Source: Himantopus leucocephalus
Lineage: Eukaryota; Chordata; Aves; Charadriiformes; Recurvirostridae
Assembly: GCA_003993805.1 (NCBI GenBank)
Contig: RSEF01000020.1
Coordinates: forward strand, 6,781,276-6,845,275
Direction of reading: 5' to 3'
Length of the DNA: 64,000 bases
Of this stretch, positions 52,101 to 64,000 are shown piece after piece. Within the stretch, counting starts at the first letter, position 1; every line of letters begins with the position of its first letter. The notes under the pieces were generated by a model. The model saw nothing but the letters and a program-made list of their open reading frames with translations. It was not told the origin of the DNA and searched no databases. A program made the translations under genes and the position numbers.

Positions 52101-53856
52101 GCAAGCCTCAATTCTTTAATTACTTAACAAAAGCTCAGTCTTACCTTTTTTTTTTTTTGCCTTTCCTTTGACTGTTACCTTGGAAAACCACAACCCTGGA
52201 TGCCTTCCATACCACACGCTGCTAAAAACCTGGTTTAGCGATGATTTTGCCAAAGTAGTTCCCAAGCCGAGGCTGAAGCGGGACCGAAGCCATGCCGCGG
52301 CGGGGAGAGCTGCGTGGCACGAGCGAACCGGCGTCACCACCAACTTGCCTGCTGGTAAAATCTTCTCCTGAACACACGCGTGTGCTCGTGCGCACGTGTG
52401 CCGGAGAATGAGCTGCTCCTCCAGCTGCGGGCCCAGCCTGGCAGCTGCCCCGCACGCACCCCGGGGTGTTTCTGTCTCATTTTATACCTCGATCTTTGCT
52501 CTTACCTGGTTTTGATCACCAGGACCCAAAAAAAGTGGGAGAGAAGCACACAAGTGACTTTTCACCGGTGTGAGCGGTGAGGAGAGTGGGCCCTGGGAAT
52601 GCCCGGAGCGGCTCTCGCAGGCAGGGCGAGCGGTCCCGCAAAACCCATCTCCCCTCCGACAGCGGAGGCAGTGGGAAAGGCACCGCCACCCTTCAGCTCT
52701 CGCTCCACTGCCACCCGAGTTCAGGAAGGCAAGGCAGGTGGAAGGAAGGGCTTACTAAATATTTTTTTTTAAGACGGCTTGTTTTTTCCATCTCAGAAAA
52801 GCCTCTGGCCCCTTTCATTGAAAAAATAATCTGCACATTTTTTTAAAAAATCATTTTTTAATAAAGAGGCAAAATTTGCATTGCATTAACCGAGTAGCAG
52901 TTCAAGGTGCAGAATAATTCACTGTCAATCTCGGGAAGGTGTCTGTGGAGGGTAAATAAGCCTCGTGCACAGCCGGTTAGGTGTAAGCTGTCATTGCAGC
53001 CAATGCATCAGTCAGGAGAAAAACATAACGTTGGCGGATCTCTGAATACATAAATAAAACATGCTTACCACTTGCCATCAGCGAAAAAATTAAAAAAAAT
53101 ATAAAAAGGCTGCCTTTCTAGCTCCCCCCTCGCCCCCCCTTACCTACACCATTTTGCTTTGTAGCATAAATTCAGTTCTCGACATCTCTGTTTTCAGACA
53201 TCCAAATGGGCTCTAAGGAAAGGAGGGAGGGATGGAAAACAAACCCAAAAGTTTGGCAAAGCTGAGAAAATGCCGACTCAGCACAGAGGGACCGCTCCAG
53301 CCTCATCCCTCCCCAGCCCCTGGCGGCAATTCCCAGGGTTTGGGAAGAGCGGGAGAGGCTTGGTGGGGTGCCTGGGGCAGATGAGCCCTCGGCGCACTGG
53401 GACCGCTGCGGGTTTTCCAGCCCAGACCCCAGACGGCCACAACGCCGACAGCGGTGGCATCTCCCAGCCCTCCGGCAAATAACCCCGACAATTCTCAATC
53501 AAATCCCCGGCAGCGCAGATGTCGCAGTCAAATGCAGTAAATTGATTTGCCGTAAGTCGTATTCACTGTCTCAGCCATAAATGTGTCAAACCCAATCTTT
53601 TTAACTGTAAATAAAGCCAGAAATTCCCCTTTTTTTAGAATCCTCCAGTACAAAACCTCCAGCAGAGAACTGAAAGTGCTGTATTAAAGTGTGGGGGTGT
53701 CGAGGCTGCGTTTACAAAAAAGACCTGATCCAGACAAGTTTGGCTTCATCCTGCATGATGCGCCACAGCCGGGGAAGCCGCGCGGGAGGCGGGACGGTGG
53801 TGGCTGCAGGATAACCCTGGGCTTCGCACTGAAGAAAGATGCAGGAGAGACCCCCC
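46190..53856. other. Intergenic sequence
   Basis: No gene was recognised. AT-rich islands that could be conserved noncoding elements lie at about 47150-47350, 51450-51850 (with octamer ATGCAAAT at 51674-51681) and 52830-53110. Around 48400-49100 the sequence is pyrimidine-rich and GC-rich. The longest uninterrupted forward frame in the window (49092-50045, 317 codons) lies here; it has no recognised family, no CpG island at its start, and competing frames overlap it. Confidence 0.6.
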
Positions 53857-53879
53857 CATGCACAGCANCATGCACAGCA
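53857..53879. repeat. 11-bp duplication around single N (assembly artefact)
   Basis: CATGCACAGCA occurs at 53857-53867 and again at 53869-53879, separated by the N at 53868. Confidence 0.75.
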
Positions 53880-54308
53880 CTCCCCTGCAAAGAGAGGAAG
53901 GTCAGAAGGGAGAGCTGATATTAATGATTTTGTGTTGGGTTTATTTATCCTTCAGCTCCCGGTGGAATTGCACACCCAGCGCTGCTATCAACAACCACGA
54001 GCCCGTGGACGCCTGATGCTTCATTTCGGACAGATTGAATAAAAGCACCAGGCGACGGGCTCCGGGACGCGGTGGCAGCAGGCAGGCTGCCAGCACCCGC
54101 CTGCTCTGGCCCCACGTCCTGAGCGTTGCCACTCGGTACGTCCAGAGCTCCCTGCGGCTGCCCCGACCTCTGCCCCTCGAACAGGGATTTGAGCATCTCT
54201 TCCCTCACTGAGGCCATTGCTTCCAGCTCATTCAGTGTCTTAGTTCCCACTAAAACACCCGGAGAACCACCAAACCCTACGCACTGCCTAATATTCTGCT
54301 CTACAGCA

Positions 54309-54385
54309 CGTCCACGAGTCAAACACGTCTGTCTCCGAAACACACTNCATCCGCGAGTCAAACACGTCTGTCTCCGAAACACACT
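54309..54385. repeat. 38-bp duplication around single N (assembly artefact)
   Basis: Copies 54309-54346 and 54348-54385 flank the N at 54347 with two differences. Confidence 0.82.
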
Positions 54386-54521
54386 CCACGGGCTGCTGCA
54401 AAACCAGGGAGAGACAGGACTACAGTAATTGATGTCAAACTGCCCTTTCTGCCAGCGTTTCAGGGGCTGATCTGACGGTACCGGTGGAAATCGCAGCTTG
54501 GGTTTAAGAGAAAGCTCTTTC

Positions 54522-54660
54522 TGAAGAAGGAGACTGAGCTCCCATCCTCCCCCTGCCTATTCGAGCAGTGGTGGGAAAGTTCTCCCCCCGNCGAAGAAGG
54601 AGACCGAGCTCCCATCCTCCCCCTGCCTATTCGAGCAGTGGTGGGAAACTTCTCCCCCCG
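54522..54660. repeat. 69-bp duplication around single N (assembly artefact)
   Basis: Copies 54522-54590 and 54592-54660 flank the N at 54591 and differ at about three positions. Confidence 0.85.
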
Positions 54661-56945
54661 CACCCATCACCTCCTCCCCGTCTGCCGGGAGCATCTCGAT
54701 GGCGCTTCTCACCTCCCCACTCCCTTCCTTGCACTCTCTTCTCTTTCCATCACTCTCCCGTCTCTGCTGACAGGTTCAAAGCTCTCCACCAAACCCCATC
54801 TAGTTAATCACAGACAATCATCCCCATTTCCATGGAATTACACAAGAAAATCAGGGTGTGCAGCTGCAGCAGCAGTGCTTCCCTCCCGCACGTGGCAAAG
54901 GCCACCAGTCCCTTCCTCCAGCCCTTCCCAGCCTCTTGCTCTCCCACCACAGGCATCACCGCCAAAGCAGCATGTCCAAAGCCATCCCATCAAACGAGCC
55001 CCGTGGCTGGAGGCAGCGGGTTGGTAAAGGGGGTGGGTTACACCACCTCCTCCTCCCGCTCTCTGCAGTGGCAAGCTCAGCCCTGAGCTGAGGAGCCTTA
55101 CAGCTCCATCACAGGGCTTTGCCTCCAAGGTTACCGGTTGATCCCACTTCATCGCCTCTGGGTTGCCCTTGGAGCCCACCAAGGCGCCCATCTGGAGTCC
55201 TGTCCCAACCACGAGCCATGCCCATCGCTGCTGGCTGCCTCGCTGGGCTGTCCCACCACGGCTCTTGGTCTCACTGGCAAAGGCCACCTCAGGACAGGGT
55301 GACCTGACGCTTGCTTCCACCTGGCCCAAGCTGAATTTCCTTGGGCATAAGCACGTTCCCACAGGATCCGGGTTTCTCCTGCTGTTGCACAAATGCTGAA
55401 GCAAAGCCAAGTCTCTGCTGTAAGCGCAGGAGACGCTGATGCCACCGCGCTGTCCCACCGCACGGGCAGTGTTTGTGTTGTACAACAACTGCTATAGCCA
55501 TCAGCGTTCGGGTGCCTGCCCGACCCTCCCACCTGCCCCAGGATTTGCTAATACACCGCTGGGGAAGACCTGGTGGCTCCGGGTGACACAGTGGTGGGAT
55601 TGCTGAGTACAGCAGGAGGATGAGCTCACCAGACGGACCGTAGCTTTTTGCATGCAGATTTCTAAGCACCATGCCAACGCGCTTCACCACGAACAGCACC
55701 CCCGGTGCAGTGTCCGTTTGCCCCCAAAAATCTGCTTTCTCACCCCCACCACGGCTTTGCAGCTGAACCATCATCTGTCCTGCAACATCGTCACCTGGCT
55801 CTGGGTTCCCCCACGTTATTAAATTGCAGGAGCCGCAGACGGGAGAAGTTGACACTGGAAATCAGAAATAAGGGCATCGCTTTGTGAACTTGCAGCTCGC
55901 TGGCGCTTTCTCTGATCATTAAAAGCCCGCATCCTTTCGAGCCGAGCACAAACCTCCCACTAGCCATGCTCAAAACCAGAAGGTGCACAATGGAGACAGC
56001 GATTAGGAGCAATTGCTGCATAGACAGAAAAATAATGGATCGGTGCTTCTTTGGATGAGCCCAGCACTGGGAGAGCAACCGGGCTGGGTGGGACGGGCTC
56101 CCTGGCCATCCTGTGATTTGGACATTTTTCACGGTTTCATACTGGGATAGAATTAAATGAAAAAGGGTCTGCATTGGGGTTTTTTTTTGCTAAATATGAC
56201 AAAGTGACAAGCATCAGAAAGCCTTGGGAAGGGGCACTGACTCCAGGTGAGAAGGATGGGGTAACTTTGTGCTGAGCAAAGAGAGTAAGGACAGTTTCGG
56301 GGGGTACCTACCTCTATAAATGCCACCTCCGAGCACCCCAGATGCTGCTCTGCTGGAGCAAGCCGAGGCCTGATGCATCATTTATATATTTTTGTAGCAG
56401 GTTTTCAAATCTGTGCCGCACTCCGCCCCTCCTGGGGCTGTGGCTGGGAGCCGTTAGCGGCACAGCAGACCTGGGGGTCTGGCCCTCCCGGTGGGGTGTC
56501 AGCATGGGGTGTCCCTCGCCCGGAGCCCGCTGGCCGCACGACTTCAATGGTGCATATGCACCAGCACCAGTTTGTCTCCTGATCTCTAATTTACTTGGGG
56601 TCTCTATGGGATCATCAACAGACTTTGAGATTTTTAATAAATGAGCCATTAACATTCCCTCAGTTTTCCACGTTCAGCGGTGTCAACAGGTTTCCAATGC
56701 AAACCCTTTGGCAGAGCTTCCCCAGGAGCCGGGCCCAGGACTCCCCTCCTCGAGGCAACGCGATGCCGTATCTCAAACTCAGCTGCTTCCCGCTGCCGCG
56801 GCCGACTAGAGCCGGTCTGCCATAGCCAGCCTGGCAAGGGAGTCGTTATGAACCCCCAAAAAAAGCTTATGCATTAAATCCTCACAACAACAAAGCCTTT
56901 CTTTAAATCAAATAAAGAAGACAGCCCCTTCCTTCCATCCGCTAG

Positions 56946-57172
56946 AGCAGTTTAAACGACAAGGATAATGTCTGTCACAGATTAAAAAGAAAAATGTCCC
57001 ACGCTAAACGATGTGGAGGGGAGATGGTGGTGGTGGATGTAACACAGCGGAGAGGGAANAGCAGTTTAAACGACAAGGATAATGTCTGTCACACATTAAA
57101 AAGAAAAATGTCCCACGCTAAACGATGCGGAGGGGAGATGGTGGTGGTGGATGTAACACAGCGGAGAGGGAA
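56946..57172. repeat. 113-bp duplication around single N (assembly artefact)
   Basis: Copies 56946-57058 and 57060-57172 flank the N at 57059 and differ at about two positions. Confidence 0.87.
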
Positions 57173-59290
57173 GAGCGTGCTTGGACGCTTGATTCAATTT
57201 GGACTGAGAATTACACGCTTCTCTACACTTTTTCCAAGCTAATGGGAAATTTCATAGCTTTTCACGAGTGGCTGACGGACGATTACCGCGGTACCTGCTT
57301 CCAGCCGACCCCACAGCACCGTGGGCAGTGCAGTAGCTGGGCAAAGCTTGGGCTTGCTCGATTCCCAGCTCAACCCGGACTCATGGATTTGGGGTGGTTC
57401 GAGCTGCCACGGAGCCAGAGGGCAGAATCAAGGACAAGGACAAGGTCGGGCGGCCGTCCAGTCTTGATGGCACCTCCAGGAGGAAGAGGAGGAGAGCAGC
57501 CATCCCTCCCTCCTCCCCTCCCGCTCCCGCGCCTGGAATTAGATGTACGGCTGAGAAACAGCCTAATGCAAATACTAATTACCCTAATTCTGATACAGTC
57601 TAAACTTCCTACGCTTGGCTTTGTAACGGTAGTGTTTCTTTTCCATCATCCGGTTGGGTGTGATTATATTTAGGAGAGAGTGAGCACAAGAAAGCACAGC
57701 CGAGCTGTGCCAGAGCCGCCGCGTGCGTAAAGGAGTTAACGCATTAGAGGCTGTTCTCCTATTATCTCGCACCTTAGTCACTATATAATCAGACATAAAT
57801 CCAATATGTAAAAGAGGCACTACAAAAAAAAAAAAAAAGCACTTGAAAGTTGCTCATAGTTTTGTTCCATACAGACAGCATTGATCTCCGAAAACATGGG
57901 CATTTCAAGGTGCAAATGAGCCTTTCCTGCCTCTTACAGGCTTTTCGAGCGCTTTGACTTCGTGTAAGCGAGGTTAAAGAAGGTGTGATAGGCATTTAAT
58001 TACAAACACACCAAATTCCTTTGACAAGTTCAAATGAGAGTTTGCCTAAGCAAGAATCATTTCATTCCCAGCGCAGAGCCACCGCACGCTCTGAACCGTG
58101 CACGAGGAGGTGAAGGCAGAATAATTTAAATAAGAGTCAGGGAAAACAAATCCTTTGACTGCAAAGTTCAGCACAGAGAGTTGCTGTTTTTATACAAAGC
58201 TACTGATCTTGGGAGGGGAAAAGAGTTTGCAAATTCAGTGAGGGAGAAACGCAGAAAATTTGCTCAGAAGTCCGAAACACAGACTCAAATTAACAGAGTG
58301 CGGGAGCTAACGCTTGGGTGAGCGCTGCAAGAAATAGCCGCTGAATTTTGAGCCTGGATTTTTTAAACGAACTCACCTCATTTAGGCTTGTGCCTCTCTT
58401 CCCATTCACTTCCATGAATATTCAAGCAGAGCAGAGAATTCGCTGGCAGGAATATTAGCGAAAGCGGTGCCAATATCGGAGCATATATTAGCCGGCACTG
58501 GAACACATTCACAGGAAAGTACATTTCAGAGCCGTAATTGCACTCGAGGCGCCCGTTCGGCGGGGCCTGGCAGTGCCCTGCGGGCGCTGGAGCTGCTGCC
58601 GGGCGCGGAGCCAGGCAGCCCCCACGGCACAGCGCCGGCGTCCAGCGTCCCCGGTGGTGGCGGCGTCACGGCAGGGCTGGCAGCCCCTCTCAGGGGCAGC
58701 TACAGCCAAAGGGGGCAAAAACCAACGGGGAGAGGAAAGGAGGCTGCAAAATAGGACTGGGGAGGGACCCATCCTAGGGTGGGGACACTGGGAGAAGAGC
58801 GGGAGATATGGTCCCCACCATGGGGTCGGGGACCTGATGGCCCCATTGAGAGACTGCTAATANGGATCGGAAGAAAACGCGTTTGTCCCCCCATGGCGGC
58901 AAAAATTTGTTAATGCCCTTGATGCCTTTTGCCTGACACACTTCAATTTCTTTATCCACCCAAGTGTTACACGTGAATGCAAACTGAAAACCATGAAGAA
59001 CAGCGAGCGGGACAGGGCTATACCGAGGGCATTGGGTGTGAGCTGGGGTGGGCACAGTAGGACTCAAAAACCCGACGGACCTGGAGACACCAGCAAAGGC
59101 GGCAGGAGCAGAGGCACCCACTCGTCCCGGTGCGGTGGTGGCATAACCACCTCTGCGGTGCGGCCGTAGAGCTCCGAGCGGTGAGAGATGCAGAAAGCTG
59201 CAGAGATTTCCTGCGAGAGGAAGGGCTGGAAGAGCAGCTGAGGGGTCGTCCTCGCGGCATCCACAGAAAGGGGTCCGTGGAGCAAATTTT
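57173..59290. other. Intergenic sequence with AT-rich, homeodomain/POU-site-bearing island
   Basis: No gene was recognised. The stretch 57535-58540 is mostly AT-rich and free of recognisable repeats. It carries an octamer ATGCAAAT (57566-57573) next to TAATTA (57576-57581) and further TAAT cores, which suits a developmental enhancer but is not proof. A CpG-dense patch follows at about 58550-58690. A single N lies at 58863 without visible flanking duplication. Confidence 0.5.
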
Positions 59291-59390
59291 NNNNNNNNNN
59301 NNNNNNNNNNNNNNNNNNNNNNNNNNNNNNNNNNNNNNNNNNNNNNNNNNNNNNNNNNNNNNNNNNNNNNNNNNNNNNNNNNNNNNNNNN
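59291..59390. other. 100-N scaffold gap
   Basis: Exactly 100 Ns, the conventional placeholder for a gap of unknown size. CR1 sequence begins immediately to the right. Confidence 0.97.
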
Positions 59391-59432
59391 TTCCCTTGGC
59401 ACAACTTGAAGCCATTTCCTCTTGTTCTATCA
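59391..59432 (-). mobile_element. CR1 LINE fragment cut by the gap
   Basis: TTCCCTTGGCACAACTTGAA and the next 22 bases match, with one substitution, the CR1 copy at 10887-10928 in the same orientation. The 5'-truncated end of the element is near 59432, and its 3' end must lie in the gap. By comparison with the first copy, about 236 bp of CR1 are missing. Confidence 0.85.
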
Positions 59433-62400
59433 AACGGGCAGGGATCCCACGTCCCCTGCGCTCCCCGCAGCCGGGTGGATGGAAAGCAGGATGCGTCCCG
59501 CGGGCAGCTGCCGTAGGGGACGGGGACATGGAGAGGCAGCACAGACGGAGCTGGGATTGCAGGGCTGCAGACATCATTTCTCCACAGCTTTCCCAACCTC
59601 ATCACGCCATGCAGGCTTCCCTGGACACGAAGCAGAACATCCATATTACACAACCCAATGATTCCCCTCCCCCCCGGCACTGCCCTCCTGTACTTGAGAT
59701 AAAACTAAAGCATAAGGGTTTCCTTTGATTTTGTTCTTCTTTGACAACTCGAAGCACAGCAATGAACGGTGGCTCCCCCAGGACTGGGCTTCGCTGTGCG
59801 AAGTACATGCAGGGAGAGGTGGCCCTTCCCGAACAAGTCCACAGCACGATCCAGGTCGGAAAACAAAGATGAGATCAAACAATCAAAAAAATCATAATTT
59901 TCTATTATATCCCATCAGCTGCTTTTTGCTCCTCCTGCCATCGGGGCTGCAGCAGGAACGGGGTTACAATTTCCAAAACCCACCTAAACCCACCCCTCAC
60001 CCCCCAGCCCAGGTAAATAACTGGCCATAATTAGCTNGGTGTAACTCACACACTTGACCTCCTCCCCAGGCACAGCCATCTCCAGCTATTCCGTTATTCC
60101 CCAAGATAATTTATTTTATTTGAGTCCCCAGTTCAGCCGCGCCGTTACTGCATTAACATCAGCCAGACAAGACCCCGTTTCCACCGGCCCACTGCACTAA
60201 GCTGCTAATTAACAATTCTTAGCAAAGCAAAGCAATATGACACAATTCAATTAAAATGACAAAAGGAGGGTAGAAATGACATATGTTCCCCTCAGTGATT
60301 TGTTCCTTTGTCCTAGGCACGGGATGAGCCCGTTCCTCTGCAGCATCGGTGCTAGGGATGCGGGAAAGCCTTTGCGTGAGCGGGACTGGCGGTGGCTCTC
60401 CGTCTCCCCAGGGAGAAGCTCTTGGAGCTCTCTGCTCTGCGTCCCCAAACCCCTCCTGGGTCGTAGTGGAGATCCCCCGGTCCCACTGGAAATCCCACGG
60501 GGCCTTTTCCCGCAGATGGGGGATAACGTGCCGGGGAAGGAGTGCTGACACCGCCTGTTCTGGAAGTGGCGGACAGAGGGGTTTTTCCTACCTGTTTAAT
60601 TAAACATGTTAAGAAACTGCAAGGAGGAGTTTATTGGATTTCCCTCCCTGCTTTCAATGCACTGGAGCTCATTAAAAAATAAAGGAGAGGGGGGGTGTTT
60701 GCTGCAAATACAGCTTTCAAATAAGTCTTAATTTAAATAATTAAACACCCAGCATTTATTTTTCGTGTCGTTTTTATTTTCCTACCAGCTTCCTTGTCAG
60801 TTTAGCTCTGATTTAAGGTGCCTTGCAGTGGCGGGGTGGGTGCATGCCTGTGCCATGCCATGGGCTCTGGATCCCAAAAGCTGCTCCAGGAGTTCGGCAC
60901 GCCTGGCCAAGACCCGTGGGGATGGTCCCATCCCACCTCTCTCGGGCAGTGTTTCTGCCCTGGTAGGACACCATGTGCCCCCTCGCTGCCCGTCTGCAGG
61001 GGCTGCATTGAACTAAGCAGCCAACTCTTTCCCCTGCAACTGCAGCCAAACCTCCGGAGTTTGTATTTTCAGTTTTCGAAGAGCTTTGGGATACATTAGA
61101 CAGGATGAAAATTTTATAAGGGAAACATTACGCACTTTTATACATATAAACCTCATGTTTCAGGATAAAAGGCACCTTCTAACTGCCTGGGGTGAGTGGG
61201 AGACTCCTCCACTGGGTGCATTGGAGCCTAATTGTTTGTTATGGATGTTACATGTTGCCCTCTAAGTTTTTACTAAAACCTCCATATTTCCCAAACACAC
61301 ACACACAAAAAAAAGTCTGATTTTTCATACTTACTCCTGCCTCAGCTGGCACTGCCTGGGGCACACGGCTCTGAAAACGTACCCCCCAACAGCTTTGTCT
61401 GCGTCCCCATGCTTGTCCCCACAGCCGCGTGTCCCCGAGCTGCCAGGGCTGGCACAGTCCCCGCTGGCCTTTCTCATTTACCCCTCATCAGCCTCCATCG
61501 CCGGCGCGGGCAGGTTGTGCCTGCAGAGCTCTGATGGCCCAAACACGTCATAACCCGCTCCAAGAGCTCTAGAAGCAGCAGACCCCAGAAACCCCTAGTT
61601 ATTTTAGCAACAACTCCTTACTAACAGCATCTGATGGATGAGAAATGTGTGGTACGGAGGTGGCTGGTGGCGGTCTCAGGCACTGGGCTGGGATGGAGTC
61701 TTCCATCCCTGGCTGACCACCGAGATGTCCCCTCCTGCAGTGCTTCTGCTCAGCCAGGCTGATGCCTGGCACCTACGCGGGAGGGTGCCAAGGAGCTGTT
61801 CCCGCAGCCAAAGGCACATCCCTGGGATCGCGGGAGCATTTCCCTGGTGGGTCTTTGGATGGGACATCTCAGCCTCTGGGGAGGGACACAACCCCAGCAG
61901 GACCCCAGACCACTACCCAGAGCACAAGCACTGCTCTCCTCTGCTTGCCCATGGCAGAGGCACCAACTTTTGCTTCTCCAGCGACTTACAGAGCCAACAG
62001 GTTTTTCCTCCTCTCTGACGCATGAGCAGTCTCTTCCTTCAAAGAGGTGATTCCTTCAAACCTGAGGAGCAGAGAAGCTGCCCTCGGTGCTGGGGCAGGT
62101 CCTGGCCACGGCGCTGCCGGCTCCTGCCCGTCCTCCTGCTCCCACCACCTCGGCTCTCCCCGGCCTCGTGCTCCACACAGCCCGGTTCTGCTCAGCATGG
62201 GACAACCCCAACTGGGACAGCGTGATGCTCCCGGTTCATCATCCCTGGTGTTGATCCAAGTCAAGGGGTTCTCCCAGCAGCAGCACGAAGCAAAGCAAGC
62301 AGTAAAAGCAGCAGATAGGCTGAAGGCCAGGCACTGACACTTGTCCTTCCCCACTGGAAAGCACTGGTTAGGGTTTTATACTGACATGCTGAACTCCTAT

Positions 62401-64000
62401 GGAAAAACAAACTCTCTTGGCACCACCTTCATGAGATGAATGTCTCCGACCTCACGGGACAGGAGACATAGGCTTGGCTTTAGGGGGGCATCAACTTCAG
62501 TGGACTGGAGGTCCACCCATCTGCGCACCCGGGAAAGAGACAGGGCGCTCCCTTGGGGATGGTGGGACCGGGAGCCCATCCCCGTCCCCCACATAATCCC
62601 CTCCGCCAGTCCTGCTAAAAAATAGCATGTTTTTCCTGTTAGCAAATGCAGTCAACTACCATGTCTACATTTGAGTTGTGAACGGTGTCACATCCCCCAA
62701 GTGTCTTAAAGTAATACTTGATGATATTCTCTCCTCCAGTAAACATATTGATTAGATTACAAATAAGATTACCACTGAACACGGCCCTTCGCAGAGAGCG
62801 AGGCAGCACCTCCGCTTCCTCCTGTCAAGTAGGTGTGAGTTCATTTGTTACAGAAGCTCTTGACCATTGTGATTTAAGGCGACTCTATTCTTCCTCCCCC
62901 CCACCCCTGGGACACCGACCAATTAGCAGCTGCATTTTGGGGTGATTATAACACACCTTGGGGGTGTCCACAAGGCAAAGAACTAAACAGCAAAGGACTT
63001 AATGACCTAGAAAACGCAGCGATTGCCTGACACGGCGCTGCCCGTGGGGTGGTTTGACCTGGAATCAATGCAGCGGTCGGGGCCGAGCCAGCGCTTGAGC
63101 CGCAGGGTGACATCGGAGTGTGGTTTGGGGATCATCTCCGAGGTCAGCAGTGACCCGTGCACCCAGGGAGACGGGAGAAGGGGCAGCCTCGACCCTCCAC
63201 TTGCTGCCGGCGGCGGGGACGGGTGGGATGGAAGCAGGGTCACACCGCTGCCGGCCCCGCAGCCCGGCCCTGCGCCCACCTCTCCCCATCACCGCATCCC
63301 CCAACCATGGCTGAGGGGGGGAAAAAGTCCCACTGCTGCTCAGCTCAGCACAGATTAACAGGGATTTCGGGCCAACAGCCACAGGGAGCCCACCTGAAAC
63401 CTGGCAGCAGGGAAACCCGCACCAACCCGCTCCTCCATGCGCAGGAGCTGTCTTGCAAAGGCACGAAGCAGCGGCGAAGCTCATTGTGACAAGAACCAGG
63501 ACAGACCCTGCTCCGCAGCGGTGCCCTCCCTGCTCTGCCAGCCCTCCCAAAGCACATTCCTGAGATATTTGGGATTTTCTACCTCCAGCAGCAGCTTACC
63601 TCGACCCTCTTCAAACACATCTCATATGAAGCCTTATAGATTTGTAACTTGTAGAAATCACAGCGCTTGAAAGAAGGGGGGAAATTAAAAGGCGGTGGTT
63701 AAAATGTTGATTCTGCGTGCACCGTGCTTTTTGACACTGATTTCCTTACATCTTGCCATCACCAGAAGTTCCCTTTGAACATCTGTGTCCTGTTTTGTAA
63801 ACGTTTCCAATCGGCAGCTCGCTTTCTTCTGCGCCTCGACTAATTCCCCTGGCTTGTACCTGCCTTCGCACTTGTAAGCTCACAGACATCTGCCACCCTC
63901 AGCACCTGCGCCCTCCAAAAACACTTAAATACATAAATAAGTAGTCTGGGGCACCCATTCTGATCAAAGTCTGCCGAAGCACACAGGGCTGTCCTCATTT
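59433..64000. other. Intergenic sequence to the window's right edge
   Basis: No gene, RNA gene or further transposon was recognised. AT-rich islands occur at about 60590-60790 and 61080-61320, and a single N lies at 60037 without clear duplication. In mammals the next gene past CDH4 is TAF4 on the opposite strand; I looked for its C-terminal exons on the minus strand and saw none. Confidence 0.6.

Larger units (their letters stand above)
53880..56945. other. Intergenic sequence with two short false duplications
   Basis: No gene was recognised. Duplications around single Ns at 54347 and 54591 are listed separately. The remainder is of moderate GC with many overlapping chance open frames on both strands (for example 54838-55488 minus). 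None shows a domain signature. Confidence 0.6.

Noticed and set aside
58864..58876. GGATCGGAAGA beside the N at 58863, resembling a sequencing-adapter start
   Set aside because: Only about 10 bases match and the following bases diverge, so this is within chance expectation.
58774..59680. Long minus-strand frames across 59291-59390
   Set aside because: Their length comes from reading through 100 Ns, and no family resemblance is seen on either side.
59433..64000. Possible C-terminal exons of the neighbouring gene TAF4 on the minus strand
   Set aside because: None of the expected conserved C-terminal segments was found in minus-strand translations.

Overview
The window is vertebrate, almost certainly avian, genomic DNA. 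The evidence is GT-AG introns of 1-6 kb, a CR1 LINE with the bird-type 3' end, a solo endogenous-retrovirus LTR of a family abundant in neoavian birds, and many CpG-rich pockets. There are no bacterial-type genes, operons, CRISPR arrays or ribosome-binding-site-led ORFs. Nearly all of the many short open frames are chance frames.

The one gene I can support is the 3' half of CDH4 (R-cadherin, retinal cadherin), on the + strand. Eight coding exons at 9596-9781, 15601-15854, 19320-19462, 23437-23670, 24757-24990, 28933-29072, 31131-31295 and 32871-33077 join in perfect phase into 520 residues plus a TAA stop. They encode most of extracellular cadherin domain EC3, all of EC4 and EC5, the transmembrane helix, the p120-catenin-binding juxtamembrane segment and the beta-catenin-binding tail. 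The earlier exons (signal peptide, prodomain, EC1, EC2) lie to the left of the window. The sequence is CDH4 rather than CDH2 by its EC5/stalk motif, its variable cytoplasmic block and its GGGEED C-terminus.

Layout: 1-9595 is the end of a long intron. 9596-33077 holds the exons and seven introns, with a CR1 element at 10651-11030 and several decayed ancient repeats. 33078 to about 38380 is a probable 5.3 kb 3' UTR ending at twin AATAAA signals. 38792-39311 is a solo LTR on the minus strand. 39312-64000 is intergenic: microsatellites, a minisatellite, CpG pockets, AT-rich possible regulatory islands and one CR1 fragment beside a 100-N gap. I found no exon of a neighbouring gene there.

The most striking structure is an artefact of assembly. 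At least seven single-N gaps are flanked on both sides by near-identical copies (11-279 bp, 0-5 differences), and an eighth may be similar. This is the signature of overlapping contig ends or two haplotypes left unmerged. These false tandem duplications should not be read as biology. I found no convincing novel biological system; the other leads are CpG-rich pockets in and after CDH4, octamer/homeodomain-site clusters downstream, and the 3' UTR structure.
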